In this document: piece after piece, positions 1-11,462 of the stretch
How the letters are laid out: each line of letters opens with the position of its first letter
Position numbering within the stretch: the stretch's first letter is position 1
NCBI GenBank assembly: GCA_017163975.1
Contig: JAFFSR010000362.1
Location: forward strand, 2,477,501 to 2,541,500
DNA length: 64,000 nucleotides
Direction of reading: 5' to 3'
From: Anastatus disparis
Taxonomy: Eukaryota > Arthropoda > Insecta > Hymenoptera > Eupelmidae
Made by a program: the position numbers and the translations under genes
Notes under the pieces: model-generated
Seen by the model: only the letters and a program-made list of their open reading frames with translations
Database searches by the model: none
Told to the model about the DNA's origin: nothing

Positions 1-40
1 CCATTTATCGATGTATTTTCAGTTTATATATTAGTTTTAT

Positions 41-474
41 GTGATGTTTAATACACTCTTTACGTTTTCCTTTATTTTTGTTTGGCAAATTATTACCGTT
101 TGTGTCGGACTTGTCACGCACTCTTGGAGTGTGGAGCCGTATTACAAAGATCTTGGAATCCCACTTGTGGATCATTTTCGTTGTAGAAAATGGACAAGTA
201 GCACCTGTACCACCAATGACTATTTCTTGAGTGTGTATGAGCAAGACGTACTTGCTATTCCACATTTTGTCTTGATAATATGTGTATTATTATTTCTCTT
301 TTGTTTCTTCTTATTCTTAAAGGTGTATTGTCGTAGATGGACGTCAGATTCGAGCACTTCGCACTCACATTCCCCATGCGATTGGACTGCAGATTGGGCA
401 CGAACCAAACATATTAGAGACTATTCTCTATGATCATTACGGTAGAAGGTTGATCGTGTTTTGCTTCTTGTGAG
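41..474 (+). CDS. Candidate exon(s) of an unidentified membrane protein
   Basis: An open frame of 130 codons runs from 41 to 433 and begins with a hydrophobic segment (about residues 5-25). A Cys/Trp-containing loop follows, then a second strongly hydrophobic segment (about residues 72-95, Phe/Leu-rich) ending in a basic KVYCRRW stretch. A second open frame overlaps from about 336 to 473 and ends in TGA, so a short exon change or frameshift is possible. An AAAG/GTGTAT donor-like site lies near 321. Base composition here is less AT-rich than in the following kilobase. I do not recognise the family. The arrangement could be part of a multi-span membrane protein whose other exons lie outside the window, or a chance ORF. 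Confidence 0.25.
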
Positions 475-1012
475 TTTGGTATTTCATCTTTTCTGAATTT
501 TTTTTCTTTTATTGTATATATTTATCTATCTACATTAGATTGTTCCTCTTTTTTTTGTAATCATGACGTTCTTATTTCCTTGATGCTAAGAAATAACTAG
601 ACTCTATGTGCTTTATACTGGTCAGTTTCTTTTTTATAATGCAAGGAGAAGGGGCATTAATAATTCCACATAGCAAATTTGAATGGTTTCTTAAAATATA
701 TTTGTTATTAATTATATGAGTGAAATTTTGAATAAACAAAATATTTTGTATTCGCATCTTACTGTATTTATTATTTTTTCCTTAATTCATTTCAGAATTA
801 CTGACAATTATCATATACATTGATAATAAATTTTGTTTTACTACGTGTTTAAATGAAATTATGTATAATATACGTGTGAACCTTTCTCTGTTTTAGCTTA
901 ATAATGATGCTCATTAAGGCGTAATTTCTCTTTTTTTGTATAAAAATTTTTTAATTTTTTCTTTTTTTTTGCGATGTTATTTTATAATTATAATAATGAT
1001 TGTGTACAAGAT

Positions 1013-1040
<28 letters not shown>
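475..1040. other. Non-coding AT-rich stretch
   Basis: No supported gene. It is T-rich low-complexity DNA ending in a (TA)n microsatellite at about 1018-1042, which serves as the insertion site of the next element. Confidence 0.6.
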
Positions 1041-1043
<3 letters not shown>

Positions 1044-1047
<4 letters not shown>

Positions 1048-2075
1048 CAGGTCGTTATTTCCCGAAACTTACTGAGCATCGCTTCCAACCCTTAGATCGA
1101 TGTGTTTATACTAAAAATTGAAAAAGCAGCTGGAATACCTTGTTGGAATAGAGATTTAACCTTGCCGAATCGCAAAAAACCGTATTTTTTATTGTTTTTT
1201 CTTATTTTTTTTCTACATACAGCTATGATAGAAAAAAATTTTTTTGAGACCCTCTTTCACACTTTTTCTATTACCGTAAGTTAAAATAATATCTTATGGG
1301 GTGATTTTAGAGCCAAGAAAAATTTTTTTCCGAATTGTTACTCTTGAAATATCAAAAAATTTTACTCAAACGGGTTTATCCTCGTGTATTTTGAGGTTAA
1401 AAGTAGTTTATAATTTTTTTCCAACCAACATAACTTTAAATTAAGCTTAAAGATCTTCAATTTCTTTTTTTATAAAAGTTTCTAGGTGCTTCTGATACTG
1501 AGATATGACCATTTGAATTTGATAGGAGATTCGTAGAATAAAATCTGCAAACATCGTGAGCATGCAATTGACTATCAACTCACTCTGATCACAAATTCAG
1601 TTTCAAAGCACATAGAAACAGTTTAAGTAAAGCAAAATAAAGGTCTTAATTTCAACAAAAAAGTGGCGCTAATTGTCTTTCGCACAGTCAGAGTTATGAA
1701 ATTAGTAAATACCCATATAGAAATAATTTTCGTAAATATCTGTAAATATCTCTAAATAACTGTAAATAATTAATAAAAAGTATTGAGACTGAAACATTAA
1801 TAAAAGTTATTTACACTTATTTATTATTATTTACAATTATTTATAGTTATTTAGTTATTTACAATTACTAACTGATTTTAAAATTTATTCACTATTATTT
1901 ACAAACACTTACAGCTACTTACTCTTAATTACTATTATTTACTATTATTTACAATTTTCAAAATTTTTAGGTAAATAAATAGTTTATTGTTATTTATAAT
2001 TATTTACGATGATTTACAGTTATTTATAGTTATTTACTTTCGTTGTCTTAGATAATTTTTTGGAACGCATGTACG
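1044..2075 (+). repeat. Left long terminal inverted repeat
   Basis: It matches the reverse complement of 7983-8932 over about 1 kb, with scattered substitutions and small indels. It includes a segment rich in TTATTTACAATTATTTA-type words (about 1720-2040), a degenerate short tandem region present in both arms. Confidence 0.85.
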
Positions 2076-2775
2076 CTTACCGTTATATAATTTTTTCCGA
2101 AGGTGTACCTAAAATGACAACATTGCATATTTAGTCTATGGCGTAAGCGAACTATGAATTATACATCGAGTTTCGAATTATCAATCTTTGCAACTTTGTC
2201 AATTGCACTCTGTTGGCAAAACAGCATCAATACTTTTAAATATCCTGTCAAATTTATAATTATATAAAAAATATGAATTAAAACTAAATTGTAATTTTAA
2301 TTATGCTGTGAAATATATAATTGTATGAAAAAATGAATTGAAAATAAATTTTAATAATTATAAATAATTATAAAATTAAAAAATAAAGCAAAATTTGTTC
2401 TTTATTCAGAACTTCAAATAATATAACATCAAACTTTTATAATTTTTTATTATTCCCTCCTGAAAATGATCACGGAACTTATGATGCAATATTTTGCGTC
2501 ACTCTTTGAGTCACTTTTTGCGTCACTTTTTATACCACTTTTCGTGTCGCTTTATCGAGCCAAAAGTGACGCAACTTTTTGCGCAACTTTTGCAAAAATA
2601 TAGTATCAAATAAATTATAAATTTTTTTTTTTATTTTATTTTACATAATTTAAAAGATGTTAAAATACAGAATCGAAAATATTTAGAGCATGATTTAATT
2701 GTCTACGTTTAAAGAATTAATTTGGAAAAAATATTTGAAATAAATTGAAAATTCTTTATGTAAATTATTAAAGGA

Positions 2776-3397
2776 GTGTTAATAAAATAAAAACATTATT
2801 GAAAATAAGGAAGTTCAATTTTTTGTGATAGAATGTGTATGTGTGTAGGCGTGTATGTGCGTGTATTTGTATACATGTGCATGTATATATTGATAGTGGC
2901 TACGAAAACAATCACAGCTGTGTAATTAACTACGAAAAAGACACATCTCCAAAAGTGCGGCGAAAAAAAACAAATCTTCAAAAGCGCGGCAAAAAAAAAC
3001 ATCTCTAAAAGTGCGGCAAAAAAAACATCTCCAAATGTATGCCGAAAAAAACACGTCTTCAAGAGTGCAGCAAAAAAAAAACCGCCCTTGAAAATTTTCA
3101 CCGTGTTTTCAGGGGTGTTTTTCTTTGCCGCACTTTTGAAGATGTGTTTTTTTTCGCCGCACTTTTGCAGATGTGTTCTTTTTCGCCGCACTTTTGGAGA
3201 TGTGTTTTTTTTCGCCGCACTTTTAGAGATGTATTTTTTCCGTAGTCGATTACTCAGCTGTGATTGTTTTCGTAGCCACCGTCGATATATACATGCACAT
3301 GTATACAAATACACACACATTCACGCCTATACACATACACATTCTATTATAAAAAATTAAACTTTTCAATTTTTAAAAATGTTTTTATTTTATTATA
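2776..3397. mobile_element. Foldback element with 29-bp tandem repeats in both arms
   Basis: This is a long inverted repeat whose centre lies near 3085-3100. The left arm carries about five copies, and the right arm four well-kept copies, of a roughly 29-bp unit. On the right-arm strand each unit reads as a GTGTTTTTTTTCGCCGCAC core followed by TTTTGGAGAT. Outside the tandem units, the arms share a GTGTATGTGTGT-type stretch, a TACATGTGCATGTATA stretch and an outer AT-rich section. Tandem repeats inside terminal inverted repeats are the hallmark of foldback (FB-like) elements. The mirrored ORFs here, rich in Phe, Ala and Cys, come from the tandem repeats and are not genes. Confidence 0.75.
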
Positions 3398-4417
3398 GTC
3401 CAATCAATAGAGACATTTTGAGGACATTAATTAGAAGCTTGATGAAACCTATATAGAGTTGTTGAGGGCGATGAAAAAACATACCTTATATAAAATGTAA
3501 CCAAAAAAAAAACGGTAGAAAAAGCTCCAGGAGGCTGCAAAGTTGGCAAAAACAGCTTTTTCAATTTTCTGAAGCAACCTATACATTTTAGCAAAAAAAG
3601 TAATTAATAAAAGTATTAGAGAATAAAAAACCTACAATTTGAGTATTGCCGCGATTATTTTCGTCAATTAGTTATTGCAAAAAAATCAAAAAACCATAAA
3701 AAATGGCCATTTCTTGGATATCAATTATTTATTGCAAAAATAATTTTTTTAATATTTTTAAACTTTTAAAAGGAAGCCTTCATAAATACGAACAGAAAGA
3801 AAGTTTGTAACAGATAATTGGTTAATTTGTTGCTGAGAAGAAACGAGAAAATTGAATTGCAATATTTTTTATAACGCTTGAAAAAAGAGGGTGTTTTTTT
3901 ATCAATAAATGAAGCTGGGGCTTTATTTATAACTTTTACGAATTTGCTATTTGAATATTCTTATAGCTCTATTCGAAACGATGATTTAAAAAAAAAGAAC
4001 TCTCTAAGGCCAATAGGAGCCGAGATAAGATTTTTTTTTTAAATCACAGCCACTTTGTTTATAATAATTAAAAAACGAATCACGCGTCATATTTTAGTTA
4101 AAGACTTATATTTTAAAAATCTATGATTAGATTTTAAAAAATGCTACTCTTTATAATTAAAACTCAAATAATAACAACACACAAATAATAACGTCTAAGT
4201 TGGAGTCGTGGTGGGGATGTTTATCTTTGCGCGTGAGAAAAGTTAACGAAGGACCCCGTTCCAATAAAATTCGTAAAAATTAACCGTATCTCCGTAAATA
4301 ATGGACCAATTTTTAAGTTTTTTTTAATCTGGGGTACCTTGAAAAATTATCAGTATTCGTGCAAATAGTTTTTCAAAATACAATGTATTTAAGTTAAAAC
4401 GACTGTACCTAATACGG
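3398..4417. other. Non-coding interior
   Basis: No ORF, RNA gene or clear repeat was recognised. The DNA is AT-rich with many poly-A/T runs. Confidence 0.5.
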
Positions 4418-6024
4418 CACGGTGCTCCTGAGCAAGTTTTAATAAAAGTTGTTTGTCATTACAAAATTCGAAAATTTATTGTTTCTATACTACTTCTAGA
4501 TCAATTTAAGCTAAAAATAAAAAAAATCAGTTCGGCGCTTTTTTTTAAATAACAATTAAAAAAAAATTTTGAATGATTAATTTTATAATCTGTAAAAAAC
4601 ACGTTTGTCAAAAACTAACTCAAATAATCACAAATATCTTATTTTAATACTATGAGTATAACTCTTAGTGATTAACAGTAAACTAAATATTCTTGACGAA
4701 ATTTGAAAATTAGATGTGTATTGTTATTTACCAAACTTATCTATATGTATACACTCCTGCTCATATGTTTTTGACCTTTTTCGATAAAAATTGTATGAAT
4801 TTCAAAATATCATAGCTCTGCGAAGAATCAATGTGCAGAAATAGCCAGGATGGATTAAGAAAAGTCTGGAAGAACACTTGAAAATGGCACCGTTTTTATT
4901 TTAAAATATATTGTTTTAGTTGTTTATAAGAATTAAAAAACTAAACAAATTTTAAAATTTTGACCTATTTTTAATATTTTGCCATTTGGAAAAAAAAATT
5001 TTTTTCTCTACTATTAAAGTCTACGATTTTTTATTAATTAGTTATTGGCTAATTCGTAAAAAATAGATACATTTTTGAACTCTTGCATATCTCCGTCATT
5101 TTTTACTTTAGAATAAAATATTACAGAAGAAAAGGCGTATTATTAGTGAAACGAAAATGTATACAAAGTTTAAACAACTTATTTTTAAAAAAATTTCTTT
5201 GCAAAAATTTCAGTTAGCCAAATTTAAAAAAAATAAAAAAGTCACAAAAAAATTTTTTTTTATATAAGTTTTTTTAACTTTATATACATATTCGTAACTA
5301 AAAAAGACGCCTTTTCTCCTGTAACATTTTTTTCTAAAGTAAAAAATGGAGATATGCAGGATTTACAAAATGTATCTATTTTTTACGAATTAGCTAATAG
5401 CTAATTAATAAAAAATCGTAGACGTTAATAGTAGAGAAAAAAATTTTTTTTTCAAATGGTAAAATATTAAAAACAGGTCAAAATTTTAAAATTTGTTTAG
5501 TCTTTTAATTCTTATAAACAACTAAAACAATATATTTTAAAATAAAAACGATGCCATTTTCAAGTGTTCTTCCAGACTTTTCTTAATCCATCCTGGCTAT
5601 TTCTGCACATTGATTCTTCGCAGAGCTATGATATTTTGAAATTCATACAATTTTTATCGAAAAAGGTCAAAAACATATGAGCAGGAGTGTATACATATAG
5701 ATAAGTTTGGTAAATAACAATACACATCTAATTTTCAAATTTCGTCAAGAATATTTAGTTTGCTGTTAATCTCTAAGAGTTATACTCATAGTATTAAAAT
5801 AAGATATTTGTGATTATTTGAGTTAGTTTTTGACAAACGTGTTTTTTACAGATTATAAAATTAATTATTCAAAATTTTTTTAAAAATTGTTATTTAAAAA
5901 AAAGCGCCGAACTGATTTTTTTTACTTTTAGCTTAAATTGATCTATAAGTAGTATAGAAACAATAAATTTTCGAATTTTGTAATGACAAACAACTTTCAT
6001 TAAAACTGTCTCAGGAGCACCGTG
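4418..6024. mobile_element. 1.6-kb palindromic element with ACGG target duplication
   Basis: The ends read CACGGTGCTCCTGAG and CTCAGGAGCACCGTG. The two halves are inverted copies of each other nearly to the centre (about 5221): for example the segment at 4740-4870 returns inverted at 5565-5705. ACGG stands immediately outside both ends (4414-4417 and 6025-6028), a candidate 4-bp target duplication. There is no coding capacity. It is best described as a hairpin-type non-autonomous DNA transposon; the superfamily is not identified. Confidence 0.75.
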
Positions 6025-7544
6025 ACGGACACCTTAAACGCAAATGATTGTTGTGCTATCAAGCTTGTGAAATAAATTTTTACTGAATACAAATTTGACT
6101 GGACAAGGAAGAATTTTAAAACTTTAAATTTCTTGACGAGTGTTTGTTATTTCAATATTTCAATATTTACATCTCCTCGATATAACCAATACATCATCCA
6201 TGGTTCTGTTAATGGCAAATAAAGGAATTTTACTCTATTTTACTCTGTTGGTAGCTTGCACCTGCTATCTAATCTTAGCAGCTTCCACATTATTTATGAT
6301 TCTAAAACATAATTTATTTTTGAATATTAATTTTTTAATTATTACAAATATTATATTTTTAGACATGATTTAATTAAAAAAAAGACATGATCCACCAGTC
6401 ATATGCTTTATAACACTTGAGAAAGTTTGATTAAATTTGTAATATTTGTAAATAATAATTGTTTAAGATGACATAATGTTTGTTTTCTATGAATACTTGT
6501 TTACGTAATCAAGGCTTTTTATGATTTCATAATTTTATTAACCCATCGTCTCCAATCAAATTTGAAATTAATTTCTTACTTATTGAACTTTTATTTTTAT
6601 TTATTTATTGTGAATCCATAAAAGCTATTGGTATGAGATTCCATAATTACAATTATAAATTAGTCGAGGAGTTGATAAACTGTAAAACAAGAAAACTACA
6701 GCTTTTTCGCTTGCAAACAGTTGAAGCAAGACATGCACCTCATTTCTTTCTTCAGGAATGCTTATTAATTAACTACTGAGTAAATGAATGGACTCGTTCC
6801 AGTATGCTTTTGTTTAAATATCCTATCTTGCATCCGGGAGGATATAAATTTTCACTGGATACAAATTTGACTGAACAAGGAAGAATTTCAAACTTTAAAT
6901 TTCTTGAGTGTTTGTTATTTAAAAATTTAACATTTCTTCAATAAAATCAATACTGCAAACTTAAAATGTATTGAAAAATATTTTTTTAACATTATATATT
7001 TTAGGCACTTCATTTATATTTGAAATAATTATAAATACTTTGAAAACTTTATGAGAACAAAATTTTTAAATTATTCTTTGAAATATATAATTATATAAAA
7101 ATGTTAACTTGGGACTACGTTTTAATGATCATAAATGACTTTGGAATAAAAAAATAAAGCAAAATTTCTTATATCATATCTTTATTTAAAACCTTAAATA
7201 ATAATACATAAAACTTTTATAATTTTAAATCTTATGATCTACTTTTATGAAATCACAACAGGTGTATTTTGTGCGCTGCTTGCGCATGTGCAGTGTGCAA
7301 ACGAACTTTGAACGAAACTTTTAATTTTGAATTTTTACATATCTTATAAAAACTAATTAATAACATTAAAACTTTTATAATTTTAAATCTTATGAACTAC
7401 TTTTATGAGATAACAACAGGTGTATTTTGTGCGCTGCTTGCGCATGTGCAGTGTGCAAACAAAGCTTGAAAAAAATTCCAAATCAAAATTTAATTGATTT
7501 CTTAATCATTTCTATAATAAAGTCATCAAAAATCAATAATCAAT
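6025..7544. repeat. Non-coding interior with direct repeats
   Basis: Two direct duplications are visible. A block of about 110 bp at 6070-6180 recurs at 6845-6955. A block of about 110 bp containing GTGCGCTGCTTGCGCATGTG occurs at 7210-7320 and again at 7352-7465. An AT-rich segment near 7080-7230 also resembles 2290-2450. No gene is supported. Confidence 0.55.
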
Positions 7545-8010
7545 AATTCCACCTTCATTATCTATCACTTTCTGCAATCCTCGTGGGACAGAATCGCATA
7601 AATTATGAAAATATTCTGAATTATCAAATAGACAGTCCATGCTTCTTGAACGAGTTCCACAAGCTGCTTACGATTTCGTGCTATTCCAGGTCTCCATCCT
7701 TTCACCATATATGACCAGACATTCTCGATGATGTTGAGATCTGGTGAACGTGGTGGCCAGTCAAATCTTTGAAGCTGGGGATGCGCTGCCTACCAATCAC
7801 GCACTACATGTGCGGTATGTATAGGACTATTATCCTCTACTATATTAATTGGCACCTCATCGTCTGCGCATCGTTCTCATAGACTCGGCAGAAGCTCATT
7901 TTCAAGAATGTTTACGTATGCTTGAGCATTGAGTCTTCTGTCAATACGAAAAATACGACCGGGACCATCACCGTTCACCCACGCTTTGAAAAATTGTCTA
8001 AGATAAGGAA
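7545..8010 (-). pseudogene. Tc1-like transposase, C-terminal fragment, broken
   Basis: Read on the minus strand, the segment encodes pieces of a Tc1/mariner DDE transposase. A WVNGDG region is followed by VNILENELLPSL. After a frameshift comes a stretch with WPPRSPDLNIIENVWSYM, which carries the final acidic residue of the catalytic triad and the typical proline-rich context. A basic tail with RNRKQLVELVQ follows. Stops and frame changes separate the pieces, and the N-terminal DNA-binding half is missing. The most upstream codons fall inside the right inverted repeat of the host element. In the family this enzyme cuts and pastes the element at TA sites; this copy cannot be active. Confidence 0.85.
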
Positions 8011-8932
8011 AGTAATTAACTATAAATAACTGTAAATCATCATAAATAATTATAAATAACAATAAACTATTTACTAACCTAAAAATTTTGAAAATTGTAA
8101 ATAATAGTAAATAATAGTAAGTAAGAGTAAGTAGCTGTAAGTGTTTGTAAATAATAGTGAATAAATTTTAAAATCAGTTAGTACTTTTCATTAATTATTT
8201 ACAGTTATTTAGAGATATTTACAGATATTTACGAAAATTATTTCTATATGGGTATTTACTAATTTCATAACTCTGACTGTGCGAAAGACAACTAGCGCCA
8301 CTTTTTTGTTGAAATTAAGACCTTTATTTTGCTTTACTTAGACTGTTTCTATGTGCTTTGAAACTGAATTTGTGATCAGAGTGAGTTGATAGTCAATTGC
8401 ATGCTCACGATGTTTACAGATTTTATTCTACGAATTCCCTATCAAATTCAAATGGCCATATCTCAGTATCAGAAGCACCTAGAAACTTTTATAAAAAAGG
8501 AAATTGAAGATCTTTAAGCTTACTTTGAAGTTATGTTGGTTGTTTGAATGAAAAAAAATTATAAACTACTTTTAACCTCAAAATACACGAGAGTAAACCC
8601 GTTTGAGTAAAATTTTTTAATATTTCAAGAGTAACAATTCGGAAAAAAAATTTTTCTCGGTTCTAAAATCACCCTGTAAGATATTATTATAACTTACGGC
8701 AATAGAAAAAGTGTGAAAAAAAGTCTCAAAAAATTTTTTTCAGTCATAGCTGTATGTAGAAAAAAGAAAAATAAGAAAAAACAATAAAAAATACGGTTTT
8801 TTGCGATTCGGCAAGGTTAAATCTCTATTCCAACAAGGTATTCCAGCTGTTTTTTTAATTTTTAGTATAAACACATCGATCTAAGGGTTGGGAGCGATGC
8901 TCAGTAGGTTTCAGGAAATAACGACCTGTCTA
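7983..8932 (-). repeat. Right long terminal inverted repeat
   Basis: It is the inverted partner of 1044-2075. It ends CCTGTCTAA and abuts a (TA)n tract at 8933-8957. Confidence 0.85.
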
Positions 8933-9050
8933 ATATATATATATATACATATATATCATTTGTTTTTCTATAATTTTTCTTTTTATTTACATTAATTTCT
9001 CTTATATATATATGTATAATTTTTGTATTTTATAAATTACTGATTAAGAC

Positions 9051-9720
9051 TTACTAGGAGAGTATCAGACCTCCGGATCACGGATTTCGCTCAAACTTTG
9101 GGATAAGTTTTCAGATGTCAAAATATGAAAGGAAATAGAATTTTAGACCCCAACGCTCAATATTTCCTTAGTAACAGGCAATTAAAGAATATCACTAAAA
9201 AAGTTACTAGATTTTCAAACACTTACAGTTCCTTAGAATTGATACTTAGGAGCATGAAACTTTTTTTAAATGAAAGCTGAGCTCAAATTCTTTCGAAATA
9301 GTAGTTATAGCATGTCAAAATATTATTTTTTCCCAAAGTTATAGCGTAATAAACATTGGACCCAATTTCAGCTTTTGTTATTAATTAATGTTTTAAAAAG
9401 AAAAATCAGGTCCAATGTTTATCACGCTATAACTTTGGGAAAAAATAATATTTTGACATGCTATAACTACTATTTCGAAAGAATTTGAGCTCAGCTTTCA
9501 TTTAAAAAAAGTTTCATGCTCCTAAGTATCAATGCTAAGGAACTGTAAGTGTTTGAAAATCTAGTATTTTTTTTAGTGATATTCTTTAATCGCCTGTTAC
9601 TAGGGAAATATTGAGCGTTGGGGTCTAAAATTCTATTTCCTTTCATATTTTGACATCTGAAAACTTATCCCAAAGTTTGAGCAAAATCCGTGATCCGGAG
9701 GTCTGATACTCTCCTAGTTA
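9051..9720. mobile_element. Palindromic MITE with TTA target duplication
   Basis: The ends read CTAGGAGAGTATCAGACC and GGTCTGATACTCTCCTAG, and the arms of about 300 bp are almost perfect inverted copies around a centre near 9386. TTA stands outside each end (9051-9053 and 9718-9720). A 3-bp TTA duplication fits PIF/Harbinger-type transposition. No coding sequence is present. Confidence 0.75.
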
Positions 9721-10049
9721 GTCTACACGTTATATGCATACATTGAAATAAACTTTGCTATACTATGAACTAACTTATTTTCTGTCGTGGCTTTTAAACT
9801 TACTGATATGTATATATATTTATATGTTTGTAATGAATGACTTTTATGTGAGTAATTTTATTTTTTATGTTTCCTTTTACTTATTATTTTATTTTATAAA
9901 TATTGTATGACCGTTGGCGTCTGAGGGTCGTGGAGAAAAATTTTATTTTATTAATCCTATGATTATAATATTATATTTTATTAATATTTTATGATCTTCG
10001 GCGTCTGAGGGCCGCGGATGAAATTTTATTTTACTAATTTAATGTATTA
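9721..10049 (-). repeat. 3-prime non-coding part of a gypsy-like element with a duplicated block
   Basis: This lies downstream (minus strand) of the integrase remnant. A block containing GGCGTCTGAGGGTCGTGGA near 9916 recurs as GGCGTCTGAGGGCCGCGGA near 9998, a spacing of about 82 bp, followed by similar ATTTTATTTTA runs. No matching 3-prime LTR was found, so the element seems truncated here. Confidence 0.45.
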
Positions 10050-10650
10050 TTTTTAGAATTTCATAGTTATCATCCATATTCTTTATCTATTTTCTCATGT
10101 TTTGGTTTCTTCATTATGTAAACTATTTCTCCTTCTCTAAGGTGTTTAATGTTTTGCTGTTCATCGTAATAACATTTTGATTTATAATTTAATAGCGTTA
10201 AATTAACTTTAGGTGGTGTTAGCACTATCCACATAAATGAGGAATACGGGTTCTCCGATGGTTTAATAATTTCCGATCCCAAATATTCTTATATACGTGG
10301 GTGTCTAAATCTTTTGGTTTTTACTGGTACTTCTGTAATTAACTCATTTTTATGTCTTACTAAATGTGTTTTTCTTAATTTTTCTCCAGATGATTCAATT
10401 ATAAATGGTCTTACTTTTATTAATTTATTAATGTTTTCTATTTCTTGTTTATTTAAATGCTTAGATATTTTGGATTCAATTTGTTTAAATACCTTTGCTG
10501 CTTTATTCTCTTTTTTCTCGCTAGATGTAAAATTTTTGCATGTTGCATCATTTTATTTGCTTCATTATTATATATTCTTTTATCATTATTTATTTTAATC
10601 ATTTCTTCAGTATGTATTATTTCTTCATTATTCATAATATTTTAGACTTC
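10050..10650 (-). pseudogene. Gypsy-like pol remnant: RT start joined to integrase end
   Basis: On the minus strand the stretch 10460-10290 encodes a segment with LVRHKNELITEVPVKTKRF, which resembles the region just before the RT domain of gypsy/errantivirus-type Pol. Then 10282-10230 gives EIIKPSENPYSSFMWIV, the conserved start of RT. It runs directly into an integrase C-terminal segment (YYDEQQNIKHLREGEIVYIM), ending at 10070 by a frameshift before NYEI. All RT palm, RNase H and integrase catalytic regions are absent, so an internal deletion fused the two ends. It lies downstream of gag at 10686-11462 in the same orientation. Confidence 0.65.
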
Positions 10651-10685
10651 GCATACATCTAACTTAACTTCTGGCGGCTGCACTT

Positions 10686-11462
10686 CTATCGCACTTTCAT
10701 CAATATTAATACATATGCTACATGGCCCTTAAATTTTGAAGCCAGTGAATTTAACACCCGTCTCCCTGCTTGCGGCCCATATGTTCTTATAATGTCTCGT
10801 ACTGACCTACAGAATAATTGTAATATGTCAGAATTTCCGTCAAAAGTGGGGATCATATTTAATGCTTGATATAACGATGAACTGTTTGGTGGCTCTCTTG
10901 CTCTCTCTATTGGAGTTGAGTTTGCAAAATTTATGTTCGCAGGCACGTCATGGTCGCCATAACCCATAAAAATATCTTCATCATCGCCATAGTTATCCCA
11001 TGCTGGTGCACCTCTCATACCTTGAGGGTTATCTCCTTTATAATTGCTGCTATTACAAGGTTTGTTAGGCTCCAGATCAAATTTAAGTTCATTGGTAGTT
11101 AGGGTTTTTCTTTGCTCTTCTGGTGGCACTATATGATTAAGTCTGTGTCTTCTTTCGTATTCATATACTTGCTGTAACATTTTTTCCCGTACTCTTTGAT
11201 GGATCGTATCCTCTTGTTGCTGGTTGGATGAGATTTTTAAGTTTTGTTCTAAAACTTTTTCGGCTTTGGTGAATACTTTGCGTGTAGTCCTATTGTATTC
11301 TCGAGCTGATACTTCGTCTGTTTTTTCTACCGCTTCGTCTATTATTTTCAATGTATTTGAAAGATATACTCTAGCTTCTCCTATAAATTTTTCGTCGTCC
11401 TTCTCTAATTTATGCTTGCCGCCGTCTATTATAGCATTTAATTTGTCTAATGCTAACACCAT
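10686..11462 (-). pseudogene. Gag-like protein of a gypsy-type LTR element
   Basis: This frame of 258 residues has a charged N-terminal half predicted to be mainly helical (Lys/Glu-rich, residues 1-110), a Gly/Asp/Asn-rich linker (about 135-185), and a C-terminal segment with IPTFDGNSDILQLFCRSV followed by LNSLASKFKGHVA. That last pattern is typical of the capsid-like region of insect gypsy-family Gag proteins. The frame stops where the rest of the capsid domain should continue, so Gag is truncated. In intact elements Gag packages the element RNA. It sits between an LTR and primer site on its 5-prime side (13545-14127, 13520-13536) and a deleted pol on its 3-prime side. Confidence 0.65.

Larger units (their letters stand above)
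1044..8932. mobile_element. Large Tc1/mariner-type element with about 1-kb inverted ends
   Basis: The left end (1044 to about 2075) and right end (about 7983-8932) are long, highly similar inverted copies, starting TTAGACAGGTCG and ending CGACCTGTCTAA. Both are flanked by TA-repeat DNA, consistent with TA target choice. A Tc1-like transposase remnant on the minus strand sits just inside the right inverted repeat. The interior also contains a foldback block (2776-3397), a 1.6-kb palindrome (4418-6024) and several direct repeats. The element is far longer than a standard Tc1 (1.6-2 kb), so most of the interior is probably later insertions. No intact ORF remains. Family assignment follows from the transposase fragment and TA flanks; the boundary is exact to a few bases. 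Confidence 0.7.

Noticed and set aside
2796..3360. Overlapping Phe/Cys/Ala-rich ORFs on both strands
   Set aside because: They arise from the 29-bp tandem units in a palindrome and mirror each other.
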